NCBI RefSeq assembly: GCF_963082655.1
Contig: NC_081555.1
Span: 27,057,766 to 27,121,765, forward strand
Source of the DNA: Stomoxys calcitrans
Taxonomy: Eukaryota > Arthropoda > Insecta > Diptera > Muscidae
Length of the DNA: 64,000 nucleotides
Reading direction: 5' to 3'
The stretch's first letter is position 1. Each line of letters opens with the position of its first letter. Below, piece by piece: positions 11,102 through 22,507 of this stretch. The translations under genes and the position numbers were made by a program. The notes beneath the pieces are model-generated. The model was not told where the DNA came from. It searched no databases and saw only the letters and a list, made by a program, of their open reading frames with translations.

Positions 11102-12400
11102 ACTACATCAAAGTTTTTTTAAAGTTAACGACCAAAGAACGATACCGCATTGCCAACCCAAGTGATGGAGCGATCAATATTGCAATACCACACCAGTGGT
11201 AACACCACAGCGAGAGGAACACCATACATACGACAACACTGTTGAGAGATGATCTACGTGGCTGTCTGTGTATCCCACCAAGGTATAAAAGGGCGAGCAC
11301 AGCGAGAGATTTCGCCAGTGGAGGGCTTACAGATGAGGCAGGTAGGCGGTTAAGCGCTACACGCACCGGTAACCAACAACTGCGCCATCGTCGGTTGATC
11401 CCCCCGCTGGTCGATTTCACACCGCGGTTGTTATTCATCACTGCGCCATCGTCTGTTGATCCGCCCGCTGTCGCTACTGATTGTCTTCATACCGCGGTTG
11501 CGATCCAGCAACTGCGCCATCGTCGGTTGATCCCCCCGCTGCTCGTTTTCAAACCACGGTCGCGATCGGTTGCGATCCAACAACTGTGTGATCATCGGGT
11601 GATCCCTCCGCTGGTCGTTTTCACACCGTGGTTGTTATCCATCATTGCGTCATCGTCTGTTGATCCGCCCGCTGTCGCTGCTGATTGTCTTCATACCGCG
11701 GTTAGGATCTAATAACTGCGTCATTGTCGCCCTTTGTCACCGCTGTTCATTTTCATACCGCAGTTGCGATCCATCAACTGCGTCATCGTCAGTTGATCCG
11801 CCCGTTCGCCATCGGTTGCGATCCAACAACTGCGTCATTGTCGGTTGATCCCCCCTTGTCACCGCTGTTCATTTTCATACCGCAGTTGCGATCCATCAAT
11901 TGCGTCATCGTCAGTTGATCCGCCCGCTGTCACCCCTGATCGTTTTCATACTGCGGTTGCGATCCAACAACTGTGCCATCGTCGGTTGATCCCCCGCTGG
12001 TGGTTTTCACACCTCGGTTGCGATGCAACAACTGCGTCATTGTAGGTTCATCCTCCCGCTGTTGCCGCTGGTCGTTTTCACACCGCGGTTGTCATCGGTT
12101 GCGACCCACAACTGCGCATCACCGTCATCGCCTCAATCCCATGGCAGCCGGTTGTACGTACCGGATTGAGCCGATGGAGTTCTTCATCGGCAAGGGCTGC
12201 TGCCTCAGTGTATAACACACTGCTACAACAAAAACAACCGCTATCGCCTCACTCGCCGTGAGAATGAAATCGGTGTTCTTTGTGTTAGTGCAAGTGCAAG
12301 TGACTCTAGAGTACTCAATAACAAATGTTGTGAAAAGAAAATAGACAATACCGTCTTTCCCTCTCAGGAGAGTAAAAAGTGGAAACGGCCGTTACAAAAG
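11102..12400 (+). mobile_element. Insertion carrying a minisatellite and TATA-like box; possible solo LTR
   Basis: Interrupts LINE-B between RT motifs. Has GGTATAAAAGGGCG at about 11281, then the minisatellite (11380-12140), then a unique 3' part with GAGTACTCAATAAC. A TATA box upstream of a tandem block would suit an LTR, but terminal repeats and target duplication were not identified with confidence. Confidence 0.45.
11380..12140 (+). repeat. GC-rich minisatellite, alternating ~60/72-bp units
   Basis: Units carry AACTGCGCCATCGTCGGTTG then ATCC[CG]CCCGCTG and ACCGCGGTTGCGATCC. Successive starts at 11381, 11442, 11513, 11585, 11645 and 11717 give spacings 61, 71, 72, 60, 72, so two unit sizes form a ~132-bp higher-order period in places. 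Confidence 0.85.
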
Positions 12401-13425
12401 ATGTCTAAATTTGACCGGTTCTTCTTGCGATTTTCTAGTATTCAGCGCAGTGTGAATATCTGGTCTATGATGGATTAACCAGTTCTAAAGCCGCATTGAT
12501 AGGGCCCAATTATCTCACTGATTTAGATTTTAATCTTTCACAAAGCGGGGAGAAGATCTATTCCTCTTATCTCCTATCTTGTGTACGGGACATGGTAAAC
12601 CAAGATTCCTGTCATCGGGTATGCGTTCTTCTGGCCAGATCGCGCAGACAAGCTGATGCGAACGCCTTATCAGCGTGTCGCCTCCAGTCTTATAGACCGG
12701 CACCTGCTGCCTTGTCGTTTTTCAGTCGGTTCACAGCTACTTGGACCTCTTTCTGATTAGGAGGTAAACATTCTATACCATAATCAGGGATTTGTTCTGT
12801 GGTATCCTCTTCGCCGCCAACGTCGGACACTAGCAGTTGGGTAAAATGTTCTTTCCATATCCTCAGCATGCTATCTGTGTCAGTTACCAGATTTTCTTCT
12901 TTGTCTCTGTAGGAGAATGTGGCTGCGATGGCTTTGGTCATAGGTTTGATGTTTGATTCATTTTTAAGATTTCCGCACTTCATTCCGAATCCTGTACATC
13001 TCAATTCGCTCACACTCACTCCTGGTCGTTTCCTTTTTGTTTCTGCGGAATAGACGTTGCTGCTCCCATCTTTTCTCCCATCTACCTCTCCTTTATTTGG
13101 AGAGTTTCTTCTGTAGCATTTCGACACTCTTGGTCGTGCCATGGTTTTTTTAGGAGAGGCTTCCGGTATCCTAGTACGGATTTCGCGACGTTTTTCATGT
13201 AGCAGGCAATAGATAGCCAATGCGCCTTTATATAATTGGGAAAGGGAGTGCTTTCATCAAGCAATTGGGTCAGTCGATTGGAGTATGCCGTTACTATCTG
13301 TTGTGTTTGCAGCCCTTCAGTGGCCAGCTTCCATATAATGTCTGATAGTGTTTTTCTCGCCATGCAATAATCTTGATCTGAGGAAAAGCATGTGGCCTGG
13401 CAAATGTTTATACCCTCCACACATC
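12400..13425 (-). mobile_element. LINE-B: endonuclease end, linker and start of reverse transcriptase
   Basis: Minus frames 13082-13420 and 12690-13220 give the linker (AHWLSIACYMKNVAKSVLGY, then MLRIWKEHFTQLL, VAVNRLKNDKAAGAGL). Near 12.5 kb comes an IGPYQCGFRTG-type RT motif followed by IIDQIFTLR. Frameshifts and stops are present. Same family as 44.1-44.96 kb. Confidence 0.75.
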
Positions 13426-14268
13426 GAAATATTGACCTGAAATCGTCTTGACTGAGTCTGAGTCGATTAAGCCATGTACGTCCGTCTGTCCGTCCGTCTG
13501 TTTGTCCGTCCGTACGTCCATCTGCCCGTCTGTCTGTCCGTCCGTCTGTATGTCCGTCCGTCTGTCCATCCGTCCGTCCGTTGAAAACACGCTAACTTTC
13601 GAAGGAGTAAACCTAGGTGCTTGAAATTTTTCCTTTATATATTTTATTTGTGTGGGTCGGTTGGGATTGTAAATGGCCTAAATCGGTCCATGTTTTGGTA
13701 TATCTGCCACATAAACCGATCTCGGATCTCGCCTCTAGTGGGCGCAATTCTTATCCGATTTGGCTGAAATTTTCCATAAAGTTTTTTGGCTTGATCATCA
13801 ATAACTGTGCCAAATATGGATAAAATCAGTTCAATAGCTCATAAAGCTCCCATATAAACCAATTTCGGATCTTGACTTCTTGAGCCGATAGAGAGCGCAA
13901 TTATTATCCAGTTTGGCTGAAATTTTGCATGCAGTGTTTTGGTTTGACCCTCAACAACTGTGCCAAGTATGGTCCAAACCGGTTCATAACCTAATATAGC
14001 TCCCACATCAACCGATTTCGGATCTTGATTTTTTGAGCCGCTAGAGGGCGCAATTACTATCCGATTTGGCTGCAATTTTGCATGCACAGTTGTGGCTTGA
14101 CCATCATCAACTACGCAAAGTGTGGCCCTGAATAGCATAGCAATCCTTATTCATTATCCTTTGTTTGTCTTTAAAGAGATATCGGCCAATGAACTTGACA
14201 AATCAGATCCATGGTGGAGGGTATATTAGATTCGGCTCGGCCGAACTTAGCAAGCTTTCACTTGTTTA
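13408..14268 (+). mobile_element. DINE-1/mini-me-like element, both ends present
   Basis: Left hairpin TATACCCTCCACACATCG, a GTCY microsatellite of ~100 bp (13480-13580), three ~170-180-bp core units (ATAGCTCCCATATAAACC...), then GGAGGGTATATTAGATTCGG and CGGCCGAACTTAGCAAGC with a CACTTGTTT end. Short terminal hairpins with no TIR suggest Helentron/DINE-type rolling-circle elements (inference). Inserted in LINE-B: endonuclease sequence lies on both sides. Confidence 0.65.
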
Positions 14269-14271
14269 TGC

Positions 14272-14400
14272 TACAATCTGTTGCTGCTAACTACCATGTT
14301 GTTGCCTCGGCGAAGTCTATTACCCCTAACCCATTATCTTGTGGAAGCTTAATTTTCCGACTGTTGGACCAAAAAAGGTAAAGTTATGCGAAAGCGGTTT
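14272..14400 (-). mobile_element. LINE-B endonuclease fragment beyond the DINE-like insertion
   Basis: Reverse complement of the 9.45-9.54 kb endonuclease stretch (AACTACCATGTTGTTGCC, GGAAGCTTAATTTTCCGACT). Confidence 0.65.
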
Positions 14401-15755
14401 CGAGGCCAAAACTAAACCCCCTGGGGGGACACAGGTTGGTTTTTAGACGGTACCTTTGATCACTAGGCTAGAGACATACTCGTCACATATGTAAAGCATT
14501 TTCCAATCCTAACCTGCGAAGAAATGACTCAAGGTTGTATAACCCACTTACTAGACGTGAGCTCTTGATGTGAATAAGGAGCGGCAGAGGGCCTCTTCCC
14601 CCAGTATTCCCTATTCACATTCTTAATCTCAATTAATTTTTTAAAATAACATTAAGACATTTGGCTGATTTAAAAGGCAAACCCAAGGTTACTTCTTGTC
14701 TAACCTAAACACTGGAATCAACATGTCACCAGGACCAGTTCTGTCTTCATAGCTTTCACACTAGGACCGCAATTTGCGGCCTTATTCGCTCCCAGCATAC
14801 ACCAATTGTTTTTTCCTCACTTTCCCTCAACACCTGGGCTTACTTTTGACGACTTAATAAATATCTATAAGTAAATTCAATGAACATTTGCCGTTTCCAA
14901 AGAATTTTATATTTAAGAACTACCAAAAGTTGGCAAGTATGCCACGAGTGTTACAAACAAACGTACACATCTCTCATATTCGTCTGGTTATTTATTCATT
15001 GTTTATAGACGTATAGTAAGTTAATTTAGAATTTGTTGGCATTTGGCACCAGCAGAGTAAATAACCTTGTAATACAAAAGTGTCTTTTATGCTCTGCAAA
15101 CGATGTTTCCTTTTCCTGTTTCAAAAAGGGAACTCTGTGAGACACATGCGAGTGCTCGCTAACAATAGCATGGTATGTAGTGAAGATACATTTCACCATA
15201 ACATACCATACCACACACACACACGCATGTATCTGTAACAACTTTACTTTACATTCACACGTGTTGTTTGCCATGTACGAGTAGTCGATATACTGAGTTC
15301 GTGTGTTGTGTGTGAGTGCTCACTTATGTAGTGCTTTTCTTTGTTATGCTTCGCAATAAATTCATTTGCAATTTCAAGTGTGTTTTATTTCTTTGTATTC
15401 GCCTGAATGAGGCGAATTGTTATCTTTTGCTACCATTTCATGACAGAACCTCCTGCAGCCTCAACTCAACAATCATTGTACTAGCAATTCCTTGAAGCAA
15501 TGAACGCTGGCATATGATAGAAAATGAATTGTCGTATGCTTGAATGGGCTACCATCATAGATTCAAGTTGCCGACAACAATGACTTCATGGTATAGCACC
15601 TGCTGTAGGTGTGCAAACAAATCAACGCACACCCATCACATATCTTTCTCCAGAGAGTATGAAAGAAGCTGAAAATGTATTATAAATATTTATGCATGAA
15701 TTAAGGCACTTGGAGAAATGACTTCACGACTCAAAAGAAAAAGTCATCCAGAAAT
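14400..15755. other. No gene seen
   Basis: Unique sequence with a short CA run near 15213. The 82-codon minus frame at 15026-15274 has no family features. Confidence 0.5.
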
Positions 15756-16030
15756 TTTCTGCGAAGGCAAAATTTCCATGAGATTTTCTCTTAAGAAAAA
15801 ATTTCCATGAAATTTCCGCTTAAGACAAAATTTCCATGAAATTTCCTCTTAAGAAAAAATTTTCTTGAAATTTCCTCTTAAGACAAAATCTCCATGAAAT
15901 TTCCTCTTAAGACAAAATTTCCATGAAATTTTCTGTTAAGACAAAATTACTTCGAAATTTTCTCAAAAGACAAAATTTCTTTGAAATCTTGTCCAAAGAC
16001 AACTTTTCATAAATTTTTCAATTAAGAAAA
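15755..16030 (+). repeat. ~30-bp minisatellite array, left outer part
   Basis: Unit GACAAAATTTCCATGAAATT plus TTCTCTTAA, ~9 copies; the array resumes at 17.57 kb after a LINE-A insertion. Confidence 0.85.
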
Positions 16031-17575
16031 AGTTTTCATGAAAAGAGGATGCGGATATTAATCCGCCCCATGCCACTATGGATATACACCTAAGCCAGTA
16101 ATCGGCTTGTTGTGAGCTCTAAAAACTAAAAAGTAACCTCGAGGCCACCGTAGCGCAGAGGCTTGTATGTCCGCCTATAACGCTGAACGCCTGGGTTCGA
16201 ATCCTGGCAAGACCATCAGAAAAAATATTCATCGGTGGTTTTCCCCTCCTAATGCTGGCAATATTTGTGAGGTACTATGCCATGTAAAACTTCTACCCAA
16301 ACAGGTGACGCACTGCGGCATGCCGTTCGAACCCGGCTGTAATAAGGAGGCCCTTTATCATTGTATTTTAACATGAATCGGACTGCACTCATTGATATGT
16401 GAGAAGTTTGCCCCTGTTCCTAAGTGGAATGTTCATGGGCAAAATTTGCAATTTGCAAACTCGAAAAAGAAAATTTTAAGTTAAGAATTCTGTGCTACTT
16501 ACAAAATCCTTAATTGTTTTCCATACCACTCCCCTAAGTTGGTTCATGTGTGGTATTGTGTCCCCACCTAAGTACAGGTGTCATTTTGCCGCGAAAACTG
16601 GGCAATGACATAGGAAATGCTCATCTTCCCCGCATGCCCTATACATCCTATCACTTGCCCCACCAATTTCACATAAATGAGCTCGTAGTGCTATGTGTTT
16701 CGTTATTATAGCAAAAGCTATACTGACCTCTTTCTTACTTCCTCTCAGTAATAGCCTCGTCCTCTCACGATCCGGATATTCGCCGTCCTACCGACTGTTC
16801 GCCACGGCATTTACTCAGAGTGCGTCGACCCGAAAGGCTTCTGGTTAACCAAGATTATTGACGGCAGTCTTCGGGCCTTCACTGCCAAATCGTTCGCAAT
16901 TTCATTCCCCCTTACTCCATTATGGTCCGACACCCAAACGATAAGGATTATGCCATCTTTAGAGAAGACGTTAATCTCCTTCTGTTCGTGACCTTAGCGT
17001 CCTGGTGGTTATTGCCCTAATGGCCATTTTATTGGCCCTAAAGATGTTTGCACTCGACGTCCTCGTTAGCACCACACCACCTCACGCATTCCGTGGTCGC
17101 CCGGATCTCCGTCTGCAGGGCGGTATTATGGTCAGGCAGTCTAAAACAGATCTCAGTCCCTGGCTGCTCAATGTAGACCCTCAGACCCACTCTGTCCTCT
17201 AGCTTTGATCCATTCGTGTAACATGATCTTCCAGATGACTATGCTAGGGTTCTGTCAGTCCAAGGCTGTGCCGCTGGCAGCAGTGCATCGCACTCATTCT
17301 CAAGTTTCGTCTAAGGTATCCGATCGGAAACCTCTTCTAATTCTTCCAGGTTACCTATTATAGCGCGATGCTATGTGCTGCTCCTCAATCCATTCGCCTT
17401 CGCCTTAAGTCTTATAGCATTGGCTGCCTCAAATTTAATCTGTATGTCAATGGGTCGGATATCTAGATTAGACTTCAGTGCCCTAGTGGGCGTGGTCCTC
17501 ATCGCTTCATCTATGCCAAAACAACATATTATCTGAACCTGTTGTATGGTCCTTTTTCATAGCATTTTTCATAGC
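16031..17575 (-). mobile_element. LINE-A copy (3' end, RNase H) inserted in the minisatellite
   Basis: Minus-oriented: 3' UTR at 16.03-16.14 kb (matching 60.75-60.85 kb), SINE insertion 16141-16455, then C-terminal Cys/His, RNase H and RT thumb sequences to ~17.57 kb. The satellite resumes on the other side. Confidence 0.75.
16141..16455 (+). mobile_element. tRNA-derived SINE, best-preserved copy (~315 bp)
   Basis: A box TAGCGCAGAGG at 16151 and a perfect B box GGTTCGAATCC at 16194-16204; the 43-bp spacing is that of a tRNA gene. The tRNA-like head is followed by a family-specific body ending TTCATGGGCAAAATTTGCA. It sits inside the 3' end of a LINE-A copy, so it is younger than that copy. 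Confidence 0.85.
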
Positions 17576-19045
17576 TCTAACCACAAAATTTCCATAAAAA
17601 ATTCTCAAAAGACAAAATTTGCATGAAAATTTCTCTAAACACAAAATTTCCATTTATTGGGTTGCCCAAGAAGTAACTGCGGATTTTTTAAAAGAAAGTA
17701 AATGCATTTTTAATAAAACTTAGAATGAACTTTAATCAAATATACTTTTTTTACACTTTTTTTCTAAAGCAAGCTAAAAGTTACAGCTGATAACTGACAG
17801 AAGAAAGAATGCAATTACAGACTCACAAGCTGTGAAAAAATTTGTCAACGCCGACTATATGAAAAATCCGCAATTACTTTTTGGCCAACCCAATAATTTT
17901 CCCTAAAGACAAAATTTCCATGAAAGTTTCCCTAAAGACAAAATTTTCATAAAATTTTCTCTAAAGACAAAATTTCCATGAAAATTTCTCTAAAGACAAA
18001 CTTTCCAAGAAATTTCCTCTATTGACAAAATCTCTAATAAATTTTTTCTAAAAACGAATTTTCCATGAAATTTGCTCCATGAAATCCTCTCTAAAGACAA
18101 ATTTTTCATGAAATCTTCTCTAGATACAAAATTTCTATGAAATTTTCTCTAACCACAAAATTTCCATAAAAAATTCTCAAAAGACAAAATTTGCATGAAA
18201 ATTTCTCTAAACACAAAATTTCCATTTAATTTTCCCTAAAGACAAAATTTCCATGAAAGTTTCCGTAAAATTTTCTCTAAAGACAAAATTTCCATGAAAA
18301 TTTCTGTAAAGACAAAATTTCCATGAAAATTTCTCTAAGGACAAAATTTCCATAAAAATTTCTCTAAACACAAAATTTCCATGAAATTTCCTCTTAGATA
18401 AAATCTCTATTAATTTTTTTCTAAAAACGAAATTTCCATGAAATTTTCTCCAAAAACAAAATTTCCATGAAATTTTTTTAAAAGATAAATTTTCTACGAA
18501 ATTTTTTAAATACAAAATTTCCATGAAATTTTCCCTAAAGACAAAATTTCAGTGAAATTTTCCCTAAAGACAAAATTTCCATGAAATTTTCCCCACAAAA
18601 TTTCCATTAAAATTTCTCTAAAGCTTAAATTTCCATGAAATTTTCTCTAAAGCCAAAATTTCCATGAAATTTTCTCTAAAGACAAAATTTCACAAAATTT
18701 TCTCTGAAGACAAAATTTTCATGAAATTTTCTCTAAAAACAGAATTTTGATGAAAATTTCTCTAAAGACAACTTTTCTATAAATTCTTTTCTGACGAAAT
18801 ATTTCAACATATTTGCTTCAAAGGAAAAATTTTTATGAAAATTTCTCTAAAGACAATAAATCTATGAATAATAAATCTATGAATTTTCTCTTAAGACAAA
18901 GTTTCCATGAAATATTTTCTAAAAACTAATTTTCAATAATACTTTTTTCAAGACAAAATTTTCTTGAAAATTTCTCCAAAGACAAACTTTCCATAAAATT
19001 TTATCTTAAAACTAAATTTACATGAATTTTTTCGCACAAACAAAA
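17576..19045 (+). repeat. ~30-bp minisatellite array, left arm (forward units)
   Basis: Dozens of diverged copies of GACAAAATTTCCATGAAATT plus TTCTCTAAA. A 333-bp higher-order duplication is visible (17.58 kb versus 18.15 kb once the MITE is removed). Period and lack of codon constraint argue against coding. Confidence 0.9.
17657..17893. mobile_element. 237-bp MITE, second copy, inserted in ~30-bp satellite
   Basis: Same family and internal sequence as 7680-7915, with TA duplicated at 17655-17656 and 17894-17895. The uninterrupted satellite sequence is present 333 bp further on (around 18227), so the pre-insertion site is directly visible. Confidence 0.9.
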
Positions 19046-20095
19046 TTTTTATGAAACATTCTCAAAATTGTGGATTTTTTTTCTATTTTTCCCCGTGTCT
19101 TTTATTTTTGTCATTTTTCCCAAGAATAGATGAATTGAAATTGGATTTGGGTGTTATTGGATGCTTCTTTTCAATTTGCATAGGTTAAACACATTCCCAT
19201 GCAAAGGCATAGCAATGTGTACTCGTTTCTGCTTCTCCTTAATTCCTCGCTTTAGTGTCCTTTTTTTGTAGTTGTTTGGTTAGAGGCAAATCTTTTGATG
19301 ACTTGACTTGTGACATTTGTAGGCTGCTTGGCTGGATATTGGATGCTTAGAGTGTGGCGGCAGCTGGGCGTTGCGTGTAGCCTCGACATTTGTCAACCAC
19401 TTTGAGTTGAAGCATCCAACCAACCATACAAAAGTAAAATTGAAAATTGTTTATAAACAACTTTTTCGCAATGCAATAACTTTTCTTTGTTTTCTTTTAC
19501 TTTATGTGAGTGTTGTTTTTGGTGTTGTTGTTGTTACTGCTGTAGGTGAATTTATTTTCTTTACTGATGATAGCTCGGTAGGTAGGTGACAGAAGCTATG
19601 AATAAATTATTATCACTTATTTTTCTCTTGTATTTCTTTATTAACAGAGAAACTTCTACCGAGACTCATTTTCCTTTCACAACCACCACCACGTTTTTTA
19701 GGGAAGGCAGCTGAAGTTGGAGGTTACCACTTCGATGTGTGTTCATGCATAGAAAAGCCATTTGTATTTGAAAGCGGATTATACGACCATAACGAATAAT
19801 TGGCAATTGAAAGCTAATTTTTTAGATGCAATCCAAAGTTCAATGAATCGAAATGTCGTTTGATGAAAATATTATGAAAGCTCGTTGTTGTTGCTGAGAT
19901 GACGGCAGATTGAAGTGACTTTTGCGCAAAGTAGATTTCTATAATTAAAATATGGTTTGTTTGAGTAGGTGTGGAGGAAGCAGAATGTTAAACAACAAGA
20001 TAAGGCTTTTAGACGTTTCACATGGCAGGCAACAGACCGCACTTGTTTGCCATTAAAATCATCTTGCCTATAAAGAGAAACAGTTCATAGAAATG
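19046..20095. other. Spacer between oppositely oriented arrays; no gene seen
   Basis: About 1 kb of unique sequence. A 72-codon frame at 19371-19589 with a hydrophobic stretch has no supporting evidence. Confidence 0.5.
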
Positions 20096-21105
20096 TTAGC
20101 TTTAAAGAAAATTCATAAATTTCATGGAAAATTGTCTATATAGAAAATTTTTGCAAATTTAGACTTCGGAAAATTTTTAATGGAAATTTTGCATTTTAGG
20201 AGAATTTTATGAAAATTTTATCTTTAGAGGAAATTTTGCCGTTATGGAAAGATTCATAGAAATTTGCCTTTAGGGAAAATTTCATAGACATTTTGGAAAT
20301 TTTATTTTAAGAGAATATTTCATGGATATCTTGTCTTTAGAGAAAATTTCATGGATATGCTGTATTTAAAGAAAATTTCATGGATATGCTGTATTTAAAG
20401 AAAATTTCATGGATTTGCTGTCTTTAAAGAAATTTTAAGAGATTTTTGTATTTAGAGGAAATGCTATGAAAATTTTGTCTTGAGCGATGAATTCTTGGAA
20501 ATTTGTCTGTAGAGAAAATTTTGTCGTTATAGAAAATTTTATAAAAATGCGACTTTAAAGAAAATTTAATGGAAATTTTGTCTTCAGCGAAAATTTGATG
20601 GAAATTTGTCTTTAGAGAAAATTTGATCAAAATTTTGTCCTTAGCCAAAATTTCATGGAAATTTTATCTTTAGGGAGAATTTCATGTAAATTTTTTCTTT
20701 AGAGAAAATTTCATGGAAATTTTGTCTTTTATTGAAATTTTTATGTAAATTTTGTCTTTCATTGAAATTTTCATGAAAAATTTGTCTTTAGAGAAAATTT
20801 CATGGAAATTTGGTCTCTAGAAAAAATTTTATGGAATTTGAAATTTTTATGTAAATTTTGTCTTTCATTGAAATTTTCATGAAAAATTTGTCTTTAGAGA
20901 AAATTTCATGGAAATTTGGTCTCTAGAAAAAATTTTATGAAAATGTTGTCTTTAGAGAAATTGTCATTAAAAAACTGTCTTTAGAGAAAATTTCATGAAA
21001 ATCTTGTGCTTAGCGAAAATTTCATGGAAATTTTGAAGAAAATTTGTCTTTAGAAAAAATTTTTTTAATGGACATTTTAGTATTCAGAGAAAATTTAGGT
21101 TAATT
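20096..21105 (-). repeat. ~30-bp minisatellite array, right arm (inverted units)
   Basis: Units read TTTAGAGAAAATTTCATGGA then AATTTTGTC, the reverse complement of the left arm. A short remnant continues at about 24215-24262 after the DINE-like insertions. Confidence 0.9.
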
Positions 21106-21106
21106 A

Positions 21107-22472
21107 TACCCATCACCATAGGATGGAATAACATAGTCATTCCGTTTGTACCACCTCGAAATTATGATCTGCGTCCCCATAAATTATATATATTCTGGAT
21201 CGTTTCGACATCCTAATTCGATCCAGCCACGTCCGTCCGTCTATCTGTCGAAATCACGATAGCGGTCGAACGCTTAAAGCTAGCCGCTTGAAATTTTGTA
21301 GAAATACTTTATATTGATGTAGGTCGTTGGGGATTACAAATGGGTCATATCGATTCAGATTTGGATAAAGCTCCCATATAAATCGATCTGCCATTTGACT
21401 TCTTGAGCCCCTGGAAGCCGCAATATTCTTCCGATTTCGCTAAAATTTTTTTAAAACTTCCAACAACAGTGTTAGGTACGGTCCAAATCGGTTATCAACC
21501 TGATATAGCTCCCATATAAACCGACCTTCTGATTTGAATTCTTGAGCCCCTGGAAGCCGCAATTTTTGTCCGATTTGGCTGAAATTTTGCACGTAATGTT
21601 CTGTTATGACTTCCAACAACTGTATCAAGTACGGTCCGAATCGGTCTATAACCTGATATGGCTCCCATATAAACCGATCTACCGATTTGGCTTCTTAAGC
21701 TCTTGGAAGCCGCAATTTTTTTCCGATTTGGCTAAAATTGAGAATGAAGTGTTTTCTGATCACTTCCAACAGCTGTGCCAAGTACGGTCCAAATCAGTCT
21801 ACAACCTGATATAGCTCCCATATGAACCGACCTTCTGATTTGAATTCTTGAGCCCCTGGAAGCCGCAATTTTTGTCCGATTTGTCTGAAATTTTGCATGT
21901 AGTGTTCTGTTATGACTTCAAACAAGTGTGCCAAGTACAGTTCAAATCGGTCTATAACCGGATATAGCTCCCATATAAACCGATCTCCCGATTTGACTCA
22001 TTAAGCCCCTGGAAGCCGCAATTTTTGTCCGATATGGCTGAAATTGATCATGTAGTGTTCTGTTATGAGTTTCAACAACTGTGCCATGTACGGTCCAAAT
22101 CGGTCTATAACCTGAAATAGCTGCCATATAAACCGATCTCCCGATTTGACTTCTTGAGCTCTTACAAGCCGCAATTTTTTTCCGATTTGGCTAAAATTGA
22201 GAATGAAGTGTTTTCTTATCACTTCCAACAGCTGTGCCAAGTACGGTCCAAATCAGTCTAAAACCTGATATAGCACCCACATAAACCGATCTCTCTATTA
22301 TCCTTGTTCGGTTCTTAGAAGCTTTTATTTTTCCTAGTTTGACAGAAGTTTGGTATGTAGAATTGAATTATGCCCTTTAACTAAATTTATTTTGTATAAA
22401 TTTGTAGCAGAATCCATTGAGATGGGTTCCTAAGATTCGGCCCGGCCGAACTTAGCACGCTTTTACTTGTTT
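21107..22472 (+). mobile_element. DINE-like element with seven or so ~180-bp core units
   Basis: Left hairpin TATACCCATCACCATAGG; short GTCY stretch near 21230; tandem units around CTGGAAGCCGCAATTTTTGT and TATAGCTCCCATATAAACC; right end GATTCGGCCCGGCCGAACTT then CTTTTACTTGTTTT. Confidence 0.7.
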
Positions 22473-22507
22473 TCTCTATAGAAAAAGCTTTGGTTTTTTG
22501 AGAATTT

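Noticed and set aside
11242..12215. Several overlapping plus frames rich in HRRLIPPLV-like repeats
   Set aside because: They are translations of the 60/72-bp minisatellite; frames shift between units, and no domain is recognisable.
13408..13590. Asp/Thr/Gly/Gln repeat protein on the minus strand
   Set aside because: It is the translated GTCY microsatellite of a DINE-like element.
16151..16204. Possible genuine tRNA genes at the A/B box pairs
   Set aside because: Each is followed by the same SINE body, occurs in many copies, and lacks a complete acceptor stem; best read as SINE heads.
18207..18524. 105-codon minus frame rich in repeated NFHGNFVF-like segments
   Set aside because: The ~30-bp satellite period is a multiple of three, so any open frame stays open by chance; no start context or homology.
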